From NCBI GenBank assembly GCA_900473415.1, contig UCLR01000005.1, positions 1-64,000 on the forward strand: a stretch of DNA of 64,000 bases, read 5' to 3'. The translations under genes were made by a program, and so were the position numbers. Shown here piece after piece: positions 9,746 to 17,828 of this stretch (its first letter is position 1; the number at the start of each line of letters is the position of its first letter). The notes beneath the pieces were generated by a model. The model made no database searches and was not told the DNA's origin. It was given only the letters and a program-made list of their open reading frames with translations. Source of the stretch: Hyphomicrobiales bacterium (GTDB taxonomy: Bacteria; Pseudomonadota; Alphaproteobacteria; Rhizobiales; Beijerinckiaceae).

Positions 9746-10756
9746 TCATCGGGCGTGCCGGATGCGCGGATTGATCAGGCCGTACATCAGGTCGACCAGC
9801 AGATTGACGCTCATCACGACCATTCCCAGAAGCAGGGTTCCGCCTTGCAGGACCGGATAGTCGCGCCGGCTGATCGCCTCGATCAGCCATTTGCCGACGC
9901 CGGGCCAGGAGAAGATCGTCTCGGTGAGGATCGCGCCGGTGAAGAGCGTGCCGACCTGCAGGCCGATGACGGTGACGACGGGGATCAACGCATTGCGCAG
10001 CGCGTGCAGCGCGACCACCCGGATCGGCGCCATGCCCTTGGCGCGGGCGGTGCGGATATAGTCCTCGCCCAGCACCTCGAGCATCGCCGAGCGCGTCATG
10101 CGGGCGATGACGGCGAGCGGCACGGTGCCGAGCACGATCGCAGGCAGGACGAGATGCGAGAGCGCCGACCAGAAGGCGTCGATGTCGCCAACCAGCAGGC
10201 TGTCGATGGTCAGGAAACCGGTGATGGGCTCGATGAAGTACTGCACCGCGATGCGGCCCGAGACCGGCGTGATGCCGAGCTGGACCGAGAACAGCAGGAT
10301 CAGCAGCAGCCCCCACCAGAAGATCGGCATCGAATAGCCGGTGAGCGAGATGCCCATCACGCCATGGTCAAAGATCGAATTCCGCTTCACTGCGGCGATG
10401 ATGCCGGCCGGAAGCCCGAAGAGGAGCGCGATCAGGATGGCGCAGAGCGCGAGTTCGATGGTTGCCGGGAAGAGCTGGCTGAACTCGTCGAGAACGTTCT
10501 CGCGCGTCACGATCGACTTGCCGAGGTCGCCCTGCAGGACACGCTGGATATAGACGCCGTACTGGGTCAGCAGCGGCTGGTCGAAACCGTATTCCTTGAC
10601 GAGCTGGGCATGGCGGGCAGGGTCGATCCCGCGCTCGCCCGCCATGGTCTCGATCGGGTCGCCAGGGACGAGCCGGACGAGGAAGAAGGCGAGCAACGTG
10701 ATCCCGATGAAGGTCGGGATCACGAGGCTGACCCGGGTCAGAATAAAGCGGAGCAT
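9746..10756 (-). CDS. dppB: Peptide ABC transporter permease (DppB type)
   Basis: A 336-residue inner-membrane permease that starts with the family's MLRFILTRVSLVIPTFIG and LVRLVPGDPI, has six predicted membrane segments and the coupling loop DYIRTARAKGMAPIRVV. The C-terminus is typical (MSVNLLVDLMYGLINPRIRH). It leads the permease and ATPase genes and lies 304 bases after the nearest binding-protein gene, so it may have its own promoter or be read through. Confidence 0.9.
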   Translation of the reverse strand: MLRFILTRVSLVIPTFIGITLLAFFLVRLVPGDPIETMAGERGIDPARHAQLVKEYGFDQPLLTQYGVYIQRVLQGDLGKSIVTRENVLDEFSQLFPATIELALCAILIALLFGLPAGIIAAVKRNSIFDHGVMGISLTGYSMPIFWWGLLLILLFSVQLGITPVSGRIAVQYFIEPITGFLTIDSLLVGDIDAFWSALSHLVLPAIVLGTVPLAVIARMTRSAMLEVLGEDYIRTARAKGMAPIRVVALHALRNALIPVVTVIGLQVGTLFTGAILTETIFSWPGVGKWLIEAISRRDYPVLQGGTLLLGMVVMSVNLLVDLMYGLINPRIRHAR

Positions 10757-11060
10757 GGTTCTGCCAGTCTTGTCAGCCGGGGCACGGCGCTGCGCGCGGC
10801 GTCTTGTCTTGTCGTATTATTCAAGTTCGAAATCAGGCGCAGCGCAAACACCAGTTTGAACGAAAGATCAAGAAGGTCTTGTTGAAGAATCCGGGCAGAG
10901 TTTCGCCGCGCTGCGGCGCGTCGCCGCGGCCGTTTGCAAAACGTGCAAAGCTTCGGTCTCCAGGGCGCAATAATATGATCAAGAAATGCGCCGGCGACGC
11001 AATGAATGCGATGCCGGCGCTATCTGTGTCGGCTTGCGGGTAGTCTGACTCCGCAGAGCC
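10757..11060. other. Intergenic region: binding-protein terminator and likely promoter for the permease operon
   Basis: 304 bases without a supportable gene. The right end carries the hairpin at 10988-11020. The left half is locally AT-richer (10805-10880) and could hold a minus-strand promoter for the permease gene. No clear operator was seen. Confidence 0.4.
10978..11020 (-). terminator. Terminator after the upstream solute-binding-protein gene
   Basis: GCGCCGGC (10988-10995) and GCCGGCGC (11013-11020) form a perfect stem, with a nested CGCA/TGCG stem inside. On the minus strand it is followed by ATTTCTTG, a modest T-rich tail. It may attenuate rather than stop transcription into the permease genes. 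Confidence 0.6.
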
Positions 11061-12677
11061 TTACTTGACGATCGACACGCCGAAGAAGGGCTGTCCGCCG
11101 AAGAAGTGGATCTTGTAGTCCTTCACTTCCTTGCGCACAGGCGTGAAGGCCTGCGCGTTGGCGAAAAGCAGTCCCCCAACGTCCTGGTGGAACAGCTCCT
11201 GGAAGCGCTTGTAGAGCTTGGTGCGCTCGCCTTGGTCGGTGATGGTGTTCGCCTTGGCCAGGGCGTCCGAAGCCTCCTGGTTGCACCAGCCGGCGCGGTT
11301 GGCACCCGTCTTCACGCCTTCGCAGGTCCAGCCGGAGAGCAGGATCTGGCTCGGGTCGGGATAGTCCCAGGTGTAGCCGAACATGCCGACCTCGTGCTCG
11401 CCGGCGCGGCCGCGCTTGAGGTACTCGCCCCACTCGAAGGTCTGGATCGTCGCCTTGACGCCGATCTTGGCCCAGTCGGCCTGGATCAGCTCGGCGGCGC
11501 GGCGCCCGTTGGGCATATAGGCGCGCACGACGGGGATCGCCCACAGAACCGTCTCGAAGCCGTTGGGGAGGCCCGCCTCCTTGAGCAACGCCTTCGCCTT
11601 CTCGGGGTCGTAGGCGCGCGGCTTGAGCTCCTCGTGATGCGACCACAGTGCCGGAGGCACGGCCGAGGCGGTGGCCTTGCCGGTGCCCTGGTACACGGCG
11701 TCGATGATCGCCGGGATGTTGGTGGCGTAGGCCAGCGCTTCACGCACCCGCTGGTCGTCGAAGGGCTTCTTGCGCTGGTTGAAGGCAAGGAAGCTCTGGT
11801 CGGCGATGCTTCCCTGCAGCAGGTTGAGGTTGGCGTCTGTCCTCATCGCGGCCAGGTCGCCTGGATTGGGATAGCGCGCGATCTGGCATTCGTTGGAGCG
11901 GACCTTGGCGAAGCGCACGGCGGCGTCGGGTGTGATCACGAAGATCAGGTCGTTCACCAGCGCCATGCGGTCACGGTTGCCGATAGCCTTCGTCCAGTGG
12001 TCCGGGACCGCCTTGAAGCGGACAACGGCGTCCTTCTGGTAGGAGGTCAGCGAGAAGGGACCGGTGCCGATCGGGGCCAGGTCGACCTGCTCGGGTGTGC
12101 CGGCCTTGCTCATCGCAGCGGCATATTCAGCCGAAAGGATCGACATCGGCTCGACGGAGAGCGCGCTCAGCAGCGGCGCGTTCGGCTTCGAGAGGACGAG
12201 CTTGACCGTATAGTCGTCAACCTTCTCGATCGCCTTCAGGCTCGGCTTCACGATCTCGCTGAAGAACTGGTAGTTGCCGTTGCCGACCTTGTTGAAGGGG
12301 TGGTTCGCGTCGAACATGCGCTGGAACGAGAACAGCACGTCGTCGGCATTGAGCTCGCGCGTCGGCGTGAAGGCCCTGCTCGAATGCCACTTCACGCCCT
12401 TGCGCAGCTTGAAGGTGTAGGTGAGCCCGTCGTCGGAGATGGTCCAGGACTCGGCAAGGCTCGGGATGATCTGCGACCCGCCACGCTCCGTCGCCGTCAG
12501 GCGCTCATAGACCTGAGCCGCAATGTCGTAAGCCGTGTTCTGGCTGCTGAACTGCGGGTTTAGGAAGTCCGGGCTGGCCTCCGTGCAGACGACGAGCGCC
12601 TGGGCGCTGACTGCGGCGGGCAGCAGGAAGGCGCTCAACCCGAGGGCGAGGGCAGCGGTATATGCGCGAACGGCCAT
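11061..12677 (-). CDS. Periplasmic substrate-binding protein, peptide ABC transporter (SBP family 5)
   Basis: 538 residues with a Sec signal peptide (LGLSAFLLPAAVSAQA, cleaved near residue 26) and the SBP_bac_5 fold. Family features include LAESWTISDDGLTYTFKLRKGVKWH, FNADDVLFS-type motif (LNADDVLFSFQRM) and PIGTGPFSL. It should capture a peptide or similar ligand in the periplasm for the DppBCDF-type complex downstream. It is a clear paralogue of the protein encoded at 12806-14398, sharing for example IFVITPDAAVRFAKV versus IFAITPDASVRWAKL. Two tandem binding proteins may widen substrate range. Confidence 0.88.
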   Translation of the reverse strand: MAVRAYTAALALGLSAFLLPAAVSAQALVVCTEASPDFLNPQFSSQNTAYDIAAQVYERLTATERGGSQIIPSLAESWTISDDGLTYTFKLRKGVKWHSSRAFTPTRELNADDVLFSFQRMFDANHPFNKVGNGNYQFFSEIVKPSLKAIEKVDDYTVKLVLSKPNAPLLSALSVEPMSILSAEYAAAMSKAGTPEQVDLAPIGTGPFSLTSYQKDAVVRFKAVPDHWTKAIGNRDRMALVNDLIFVITPDAAVRFAKVRSNECQIARYPNPGDLAAMRTDANLNLLQGSIADQSFLAFNQRKKPFDDQRVREALAYATNIPAIIDAVYQGTGKATASAVPPALWSHHEELKPRAYDPEKAKALLKEAGLPNGFETVLWAIPVVRAYMPNGRRAAELIQADWAKIGVKATIQTFEWGEYLKRGRAGEHEVGMFGYTWDYPDPSQILLSGWTCEGVKTGANRAGWCNQEASDALAKANTITDQGERTKLYKRFQELFHQDVGGLLFANAQAFTPVRKEVKDYKIHFFGGQPFFGVSIVK

Positions 12678-12754
12678 GGCAAGTCTCTCGAACGCTATAG
12701 GGAGCGCAATCTGGCGCGAGGCGGAGCTGCCTCGTCGTCTTCCGCTCTGGAGAG

Positions 12755-12778
12755 GATGCGGCCCGTCAGGGCCGCATC
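12755..12778 (-). terminator. Strong hairpin between the two binding-protein genes
   Basis: GATGCGGCCC (12755-12764) and GGGCCGCATC (12769-12778) pair perfectly around a four-base loop, 28 bases after the stop of the gene ending at 12806. There is no T-run. It may act as a terminator or as an mRNA-stabilising element that lets the first gene be expressed more than those downstream. Confidence 0.55.
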
Positions 12779-12805
12779 CGTCGTTGATGCATCAGCCGTG
12801 CCGGC

Positions 12806-14398
12806 TCAGTTGGCCATGTCGACGCCGTAGAAGACGTGGCGGCTGAACGGCGAGAGCTTGAAGTCCTTCACTTCCTTGCGGACGGGCTTCAGCTGCACCG
12901 CATGCGCAATAGTGAACCAGGGCGACTGCTCCTTGAAGATCACCTGCGCCTGCTTGTAGAGCCTCTCGCGCTCGGCCTGGTCGGTGACCGTCTTCGCCTT
13001 CGTCACCAGCTCCTCGAAGGGCTGGTAGCAGAACTTGGCGACGTTCGAGCCGTTGGTCTTGGCCGAATCGCAACCCAGCAGCGTGTGCAGGAAGTTGTCC
13101 GGGTCACCATTGTCGCCGGTCCAGCCGAGCATGCCAGTCTGGTGCTCGCCCGCCTGCATGCGCTTGCGGTACTCGCCCCATTCATAGGTCTTGATCTCGG
13201 CCTTCACGCCGACCTTGGCGAGGTCGGCCTGCATCAACTCGGCGATACGCTTGGCGTTCGGATTGTAGGGACGCTGCACCGGCATCGCCCAGAGGTCGAT
13301 CTCCAGCCCGTTCGGGTGGCCAGCCTCGGCCAGCTCCTTCTTGGCAGCCTCCGGATCATAGGGGTCGTCCTTGATGGTCTCGTTATAGGACCACATGGAG
13401 GGCGGGATCGGGTTGGTCGCGGCGATGCCGCTGGAGAGATAGACCGCGTCGATGATGGCCTTCTTGTTGATCGCCTTGTTGACGGCGCGGCGCACCTTGA
13501 CGTCATCAAACGGCTTCTTGGTCGTGTTGTAGGCGAGGTAGCCGATGTTCAGGCCGGGCTGCTCGAGGATCTGGACATTGGCGTCCTTCTTGATCGCCTC
13601 GAGATCGGCCGGGTTCGGATAGGGCATGACATGGCATTCGCCCTTCTGGAGCTTGGCCCAGCGCACCGAGGCGTCCGGCGTGATCGCGAAGATCAGGTCG
13701 TCGATCTTGGCCTTGCCGGCCCAGTACTCAGGGAAGGCCTTGTAGCGGATGATCGCGTCCTTCTGGTACTGCACCAGATAGAACGGGCCGGTGCCGATCG
13801 GATCCTGGTCGAGCTTCTCGGGCGTGCCCGCCTTCAGCATCGCGTCAGCATATTCCTTCGACTGCACGCTGGCGTATTGCATGGCGAGATCGGAGAGGAA
13901 CGGTGCCTCCGGTTGGTTGAGCGTGATCTTGATCGTGTAGTCATCGACCTTCTCGACGGACTTCAGCAGCTTGGGCATGCCCATGTCGTTGAAGTAGGAG
14001 TGGTTCGAGCTGGTGACCTTGAAGAACGGGTGATCCTCCTTCCACTGCCGTTCGATCATGAACATCGCGTCGTCAGCGTTGAAGTCGCGCGTCGGCTTGA
14101 AGGTCTTGTTGGAGTGCCACTTCACACCCTTGCGCAGGTGGAAGGTGTAGGTCAGGCCGTCAGCCGAGATGTCCCACTTCTCCGCGAGGCCCGGCTGGAC
14201 CTTGGTGCCGCCACGCTCGAACTGGACGATCGTGTCGTAGATCTGGGTGTTCGCATCGAAGGACGTGCCCGTCGTGTTGACGCTCGGCGCGAAATTCTCC
14301 GGGCTGCCCTCCGAGCAGTAGATCAGCGTCTTGGCTGCGAGCGGCTGCGCCGCCATGAGGGCAGACGCAGACAGCGTCGCCAACAGCAACTTGTTCAT
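12806..14398 (-). CDS. dppA: Periplasmic substrate-binding protein, peptide ABC transporter (SBP family 5)
   Basis: 530 residues. The signal peptide MNKLLLATLSASALMAAQPLAAKT is cleaved after about residue 22. Family features include LAEKWDISADGLTYTFHLRKGVKWHS, NADDAMFM and DPIGTGPFYLVQYQKDA. Of the two tandem binding proteins it looks more like classical DppA, and is the first gene of the minus-strand series leading to dppBCDF. The start is supported by AAGGAGAG six bases before the ATG. The ligand is probably dipeptides, but the sequence alone does not settle it. Confidence 0.88.
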   Translation of the reverse strand: MNKLLLATLSASALMAAQPLAAKTLIYCSEGSPENFAPSVNTTGTSFDANTQIYDTIVQFERGGTKVQPGLAEKWDISADGLTYTFHLRKGVKWHSNKTFKPTRDFNADDAMFMIERQWKEDHPFFKVTSSNHSYFNDMGMPKLLKSVEKVDDYTIKITLNQPEAPFLSDLAMQYASVQSKEYADAMLKAGTPEKLDQDPIGTGPFYLVQYQKDAIIRYKAFPEYWAGKAKIDDLIFAITPDASVRWAKLQKGECHVMPYPNPADLEAIKKDANVQILEQPGLNIGYLAYNTTKKPFDDVKVRRAVNKAINKKAIIDAVYLSSGIAATNPIPPSMWSYNETIKDDPYDPEAAKKELAEAGHPNGLEIDLWAMPVQRPYNPNAKRIAELMQADLAKVGVKAEIKTYEWGEYRKRMQAGEHQTGMLGWTGDNGDPDNFLHTLLGCDSAKTNGSNVAKFCYQPFEELVTKAKTVTDQAERERLYKQAQVIFKEQSPWFTIAHAVQLKPVRKEVKDFKLSPFSRHVFYGVDMAN

Positions 14399-14729
14399 TT
14401 GATACTCTCCTTAACCCTTTCCGCCTCTGTGGACGGGATGATGGCCCCGTTGCATCGGAAGCTTCGTCGGCGGAATTCCTTAGGCCACCCTGTCAACAGC
14501 TTATTGCAAGAGAGAGGGCGGGAATAGTCGTCCGAAGGGTGAGAGAGTGCCGCTGGCGGAGACGGTGAACGAGGTGGAGGAGAGGAGCGCTCACGCCCGC
14601 CAGCTCGGCGCGCAACGACGCATTGATGCTTCCTGCGCATGACGACGAGCCGCTGTGACGCGGCGCGATCTCCGGGCCGCAGCGAGTGTCATTTCCCCTG
14701 TCAGCCCGGGGGATCACACGGCGAGGGGC
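14399..14729. other. Intergenic region upstream of the dppA-type gene
   Basis: 331 bases with no gene I can support. On the minus strand, TTGACA (complement of 14491-14496) and AAGGAGAG before the ATG mark a likely promoter and ribosome-binding site. No convincing -10 or operator was found. The left-over stretch 14550-14729 shows purine-rich, non-coding composition. The enolase-superfamily gene ends at 14730 without a clear terminator. Confidence 0.35.
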
Positions 14730-15929
14730 TCAGCCGAAAAGCACGCCCGGCTCGGGCGTGTACCGCGCAAGCTTCTCGCGGTCGATCTCGACGCCGAGGC
14801 CCGGCAAATCCGGGATCGGCAGCCAGCCGTCTTCGTCGAGTGCGAAAGGCTTCGCCAGGATGCCGTCGACGTAGGGGCTTCCGCCGATGAACTCGACGAG
14901 GTCGGCGTCCGGGAAGGCGGAGGCCATCTGCAGGTCCGCGGCGACGCCGAGTGCCGTGTTCCAGCCATGGCCGACATATTTGATGCCGAGATCATAGGCC
15001 ATCCAGGCGATGCGGCGCTGTTCGGAAATGCCGCCGACCTTGGTGACGTCGGGCTGCACGATGTCGAGCGCTCCGGTCGTCAGCCAGGGAATGAAGCTCT
15101 GGCGCCGGGTCAGCACCTCGCAGCCGGCGATCGGCACGGGCGATGACCGGCGCAATTCGCGATAATCGTCGATCGCATCCGGCCTGACCGGCTCCTCGAA
15201 CCAGCCAACCTCGTAGTCCGCGAGCATCTGCGCCGTGCGCTTGGCCCATTTCAGCCCATGCGGCCAGAGCGCGTCGCTGGCGCCGGCATCGACGAAGAGC
15301 TTCGAACGCTCGCCCGCCGCCTCGCGCGCGGCGCGCACGATCGCTTCGTCGAGCTTCACGTCGAGTGCGCGGCCGAACGGGCCCCAGCCGATCTTGAAGG
15401 CGCTGAAGCCCTTGTCGCGATAGCTCGCGACCACATCCCGCATTGCGTTGGGCTCTTCCATCAGGAGCGAGCAATAGGGCTGCACGCGTTCGCGGTAGCG
15501 GCCACCGAGCAGCCGCCCGACGCTGAGGCCGGTGGCCTGGCCGAGGATGTCCCAAAGTGCGATGTCGATGCCGCTGATCGTGTGGGTGAGCGTGCCGCCA
15601 CGGCCCATCCAGAAGGTGTTCTGGTGCAGCTTCTCACTGACGAATTCCGGCGAGAGCGCGTCGGCTCCCAGGAAGAGCGGCTCCAGCACCTTGAGGCCGG
15701 CCTGCGCGAGGCGGCCATCGGTGAAGACGCTGCCATAGCCGGTCAGCCCCTGATCCGTATGAACGGCGATCAGGGCGTGGATGGAATCCTCGGGACGGAT
15801 CTCGGCCGACCATCCGCCCTTCGGGCTTTCTCCGAAGAGGGGAGCGGCCTCGATGCGCGTGATGCGAAAGGGCGGGAGCCCCGCCCGCCGTTGCCCCGCC
15901 TGCGCCTGCTGGATGGCCTGATCGTTCAC
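14730..15929 (-). CDS. Mandelate racemase/muconate lactonizing enzyme family protein (enolase superfamily)
   Basis: 399 residues from a GTG start that overlaps the TGA of the upstream GntR gene, so the two are translationally coupled. It has an N-terminal capping domain (about 20-140) and a TIM-barrel domain. Metal-binding acids are in FVDAG, WFEEPV and AGCE, a Lys in FKIGWGPFGR is in the place of the catalytic KxK region, and the barrel-end His is in VGHGWNTAL. The enzyme should abstract the proton alpha to a carboxylate (dehydration, racemisation or cycloisomerisation). It shares GWGP(F/I)GR with the enolase-superfamily gene at 22755, so both may act on related compounds. The exact reaction is unknown. 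Confidence 0.85.
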   Translation of the reverse strand: MNDQAIQQAQAGQRRAGLPPFRITRIEAAPLFGESPKGGWSAEIRPEDSIHALIAVHTDQGLTGYGSVFTDGRLAQAGLKVLEPLFLGADALSPEFVSEKLHQNTFWMGRGGTLTHTISGIDIALWDILGQATGLSVGRLLGGRYRERVQPYCSLLMEEPNAMRDVVASYRDKGFSAFKIGWGPFGRALDVKLDEAIVRAAREAAGERSKLFVDAGASDALWPHGLKWAKRTAQMLADYEVGWFEEPVRPDAIDDYRELRRSSPVPIAGCEVLTRRQSFIPWLTTGALDIVQPDVTKVGGISEQRRIAWMAYDLGIKYVGHGWNTALGVAADLQMASAFPDADLVEFIGGSPYVDGILAKPFALDEDGWLPIPDLPGLGVEIDREKLARYTPEPGVLFG

Positions 15930-16678
15930 AGGGCGTCCCTTTCCTTGCGGCGTTGCGTGACGATGGCCTCGTAGTCCATCGCGTGGTTCATGACCGTGAT
16001 GTGCTCGTCGAGCGTACGCTCGATCACCGCGATGTTGCCGGCTTCGAACGCCGCGAGCAGATCGACATGCTCCTCGACGACACCGGCCATCGGCTTGCCG
16101 AAGGTGGCGAGGCCGAAGATGATCGTGCACTGCGGCGCGAGCGTCTCCCACAGGTCGAGCGTGACGCTGTTGCCGCCGAGCCGGCAGAGTTCCCGGTGGA
16201 AGCGGGTATCGGCGACTGCGACACCATAGGCGCTGCCGCGCGCCGCCATGAGTTCCATCTCGGCCACGGCGGCGCGTAGCGCATCGAGATGGCTGCCGCG
16301 GTTGCGGCCAGCGGTGACGGCGCGCGCAGTCGCGCTGGCTTCGAGCGCGATACGGGCTTCGATGAGGTCGGAGACGCGCTCGTTGGTCACCGGGCGCAGC
16401 CGGATGCCCTTGTAGGGTTCGCTGACGACGACGCCCTGGCTTTCGAGGAGACGCAGCGCCTCGCGCACCGGCACGCGGCTCACGCCGAGCTTGCGGGCAA
16501 GATCGACCTCGACGATCCGGTCGCCGGGCAGGATCAGCCCCGCGGCGGCGCCGGCGATGATCGCCTCGATCGCGTGGTCGACCAGGGTCTGAGGCTGGAG
16601 CGGCTGCCAATCCGGGATTGGGCTTCGGGCGCCGTCCGGCGTCGATGCCGCAGCCGTTCTTGCACCCGCTTCCGCCAT
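15926..16678 (-). CDS. GntR-family transcriptional regulator with FCD ligand-binding domain
   Basis: 250 residues. The N-terminal winged helix (about 28-95) includes ILPGDRIVEVDLARKLGVSRVPVREALRLLESQG, and the alpha-helical FCD domain follows, with metal-site residues in DTRFHRELCRLGG and the His of LDEHITVMNHAMD. It lies divergently from the operon starting at 16758, and a palindrome typical of this family overlaps the promoter between them. It probably represses that operon and its own coupled operon until a substrate or intermediate binds. The effector is unknown. Confidence 0.9.
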   Translation of the reverse strand: MAEAGARTAAASTPDGARSPIPDWQPLQPQTLVDHAIEAIIAGAAAGLILPGDRIVEVDLARKLGVSRVPVREALRLLESQGVVVSEPYKGIRLRPVTNERVSDLIEARIALEASATARAVTAGRNRGSHLDALRAAVAEMELMAARGSAYGVAVADTRFHRELCRLGGNSVTLDLWETLAPQCTIIFGLATFGKPMAGVVEEHVDLLAAFEAGNIAVIERTLDEHITVMNHAMDYEAIVTQRRKERDAL

Positions 16679-16698
16679 TCAACTCTCTCGCCGCTCGC

Positions 16699-16725
16699 TT
16701 GACACTTTGTATAATCGTATACAAT
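16699..16725 (+). promoter_or_regulatory. Promoter with GntR/FCD operator
   Basis: TTGTATAATCGTATACAA at 16707-16724 is a perfect inverted repeat (seven-base arms, four-base centre), matching the TNGTATACNA-like sites of FCD-type GntR proteins. TTGACA at 16699-16704 can be the -35 and TACAAT at 16720-16725 the -10 (15-base spacer), so the repressor would sit between and over them. The regulator gene begins 28 bases away on the other strand. Confidence 0.75.
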
Positions 16726-16757
16726 CCTGTTGGAGCGAGAGCAAGGAGGGGGGCGTC

Positions 16758-17789
16758 ATGGCGTCCGAGAGCCGGGTCCGTTGCGAAATCGACTTCGAGG
16801 CGTCGGGGCGGCAAGCCGGCTATCTGCGAGCACCTCTTTCCCGCAACACCTCCGGCTGGGGCGTCGTCGAGATCCCGATCGTCAGCGTGAGGAACGGCTC
16901 CGGCCCGACGATCCTGTTCACGGGTGGCGTCCATGGCGACGAGTATGAGGGCCAGATCGCCGTCTCTCGCCTGGCCCGCAGCCTCGACCCTGCGTCGATC
17001 CAAGGACGGGTCATCATGGTCCCGGCGCTCAACATGCCGGCGGTCATGAACGACACGCGGCTGTCGCCGGTCGACAACCGCGACATGAACCGCTGCTTCC
17101 CGGGCAATCCGAAGGGCACGTTCTCGGAGATGCTGGCGCATTTCGTCGACGCGATGCTGCTGCCCCTGGTCGACGTTTCGGTCGATCTGCACACGGCCGG
17201 CCACTCCGGCGATTCAGCCTTGTCCACCAACATGCACTACGTCGCCGACGCTGCTCTACGCGAGCGGACCATGGCCGCAGCGGCGGCCTTCGGCGCACCG
17301 TACAATGTCGTGTTCTGGGGCGTCGACGAGGGGGCGACGCTGACCTCCTCGGTCGAGCGGCGCGGCATCCTTTCGCTCGGCACCGAACTCGGCGGCTGGG
17401 GCCGCGTCAACGTCGAGGGCGTGCGCATCGCCGGCCGGGCGCTGACCAACATCCTCAAGCATTTCGGCGTGATGGAAGGCGAGCCGGATACCCGCCAACG
17501 CGACGGCTCGCCCGGCACGCGCCATATGATGGTCCGCGATGCCGCCGGCTATTCCTTCTCGCCCGCGAGCGGGCTGTTCGAGCCACGCAACGTCGTCGGC
17601 GACGTCTGCCGCGCCGGGGATCTCGCCGGCTACCTGCATTTCGTCGAGGATGTCGATCGCGAGCCTGTCGAGGTGCGCTATCGCTGCGACGGGGTGCTGT
17701 GGATGTCGGCAGGCCCCGGCCGCGTGCAACGTGGCGATACCGTCGCCGTGCTCATGGAGGATTACGACGCCCTGCGCGCCGCTGCCTGA
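16758..17789 (+). CDS. Succinylglutamate desuccinylase/aspartoacylase family deacylase (DoeB-like)
   Basis: 343 residues from ATG 16758, placed by AGGAGG at 16744-16749. A zinc amidohydrolase of the M14-like AstE/AspA family: GGVHGDEYEG (about residue 54, zinc His and Glu) and VDLHTAGHSGD (about 142, second His). NRDMNRCFPGNP supplies the substrate-binding arginine region. Close relatives include DoeB, the N-acetyl-diaminobutyrate deacetylase of ectoine breakdown, but no other ectoine genes are present here. It probably removes an acyl group from an N-acylated amino acid imported by the adjacent transporter. First gene of the GntR-controlled operon. Confidence 0.85.
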   Translation: MASESRVRCEIDFEASGRQAGYLRAPLSRNTSGWGVVEIPIVSVRNGSGPTILFTGGVHGDEYEGQIAVSRLARSLDPASIQGRVIMVPALNMPAVMNDTRLSPVDNRDMNRCFPGNPKGTFSEMLAHFVDAMLLPLVDVSVDLHTAGHSGDSALSTNMHYVADAALRERTMAAAAAFGAPYNVVFWGVDEGATLTSSVERRGILSLGTELGGWGRVNVEGVRIAGRALTNILKHFGVMEGEPDTRQRDGSPGTRHMMVRDAAGYSFSPASGLFEPRNVVGDVCRAGDLAGYLHFVEDVDREPVEVRYRCDGVLWMSAGPGRVQRGDTVAVLMEDYDALRAAA

Positions 17790-17828
17790 CCGTCTTCGTG
17801 CCTGACCATAATCCGAAGGGGAGAAGAA

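Noticed and set aside
12836-14527. A 563-codon plus-strand frame over the dppA-type gene
   Set aside because: A shadow of the minus-strand binding-protein gene, which has a signal peptide, family motifs and a good ribosome-binding site.
16758-17789. Assigning the deacylase as DoeB of ectoine degradation
   Set aside because: The sequence is DoeB-like, but DoeA, DoeC, DoeD and ectoine transporter genes are not nearby, so the specific role is not supported.
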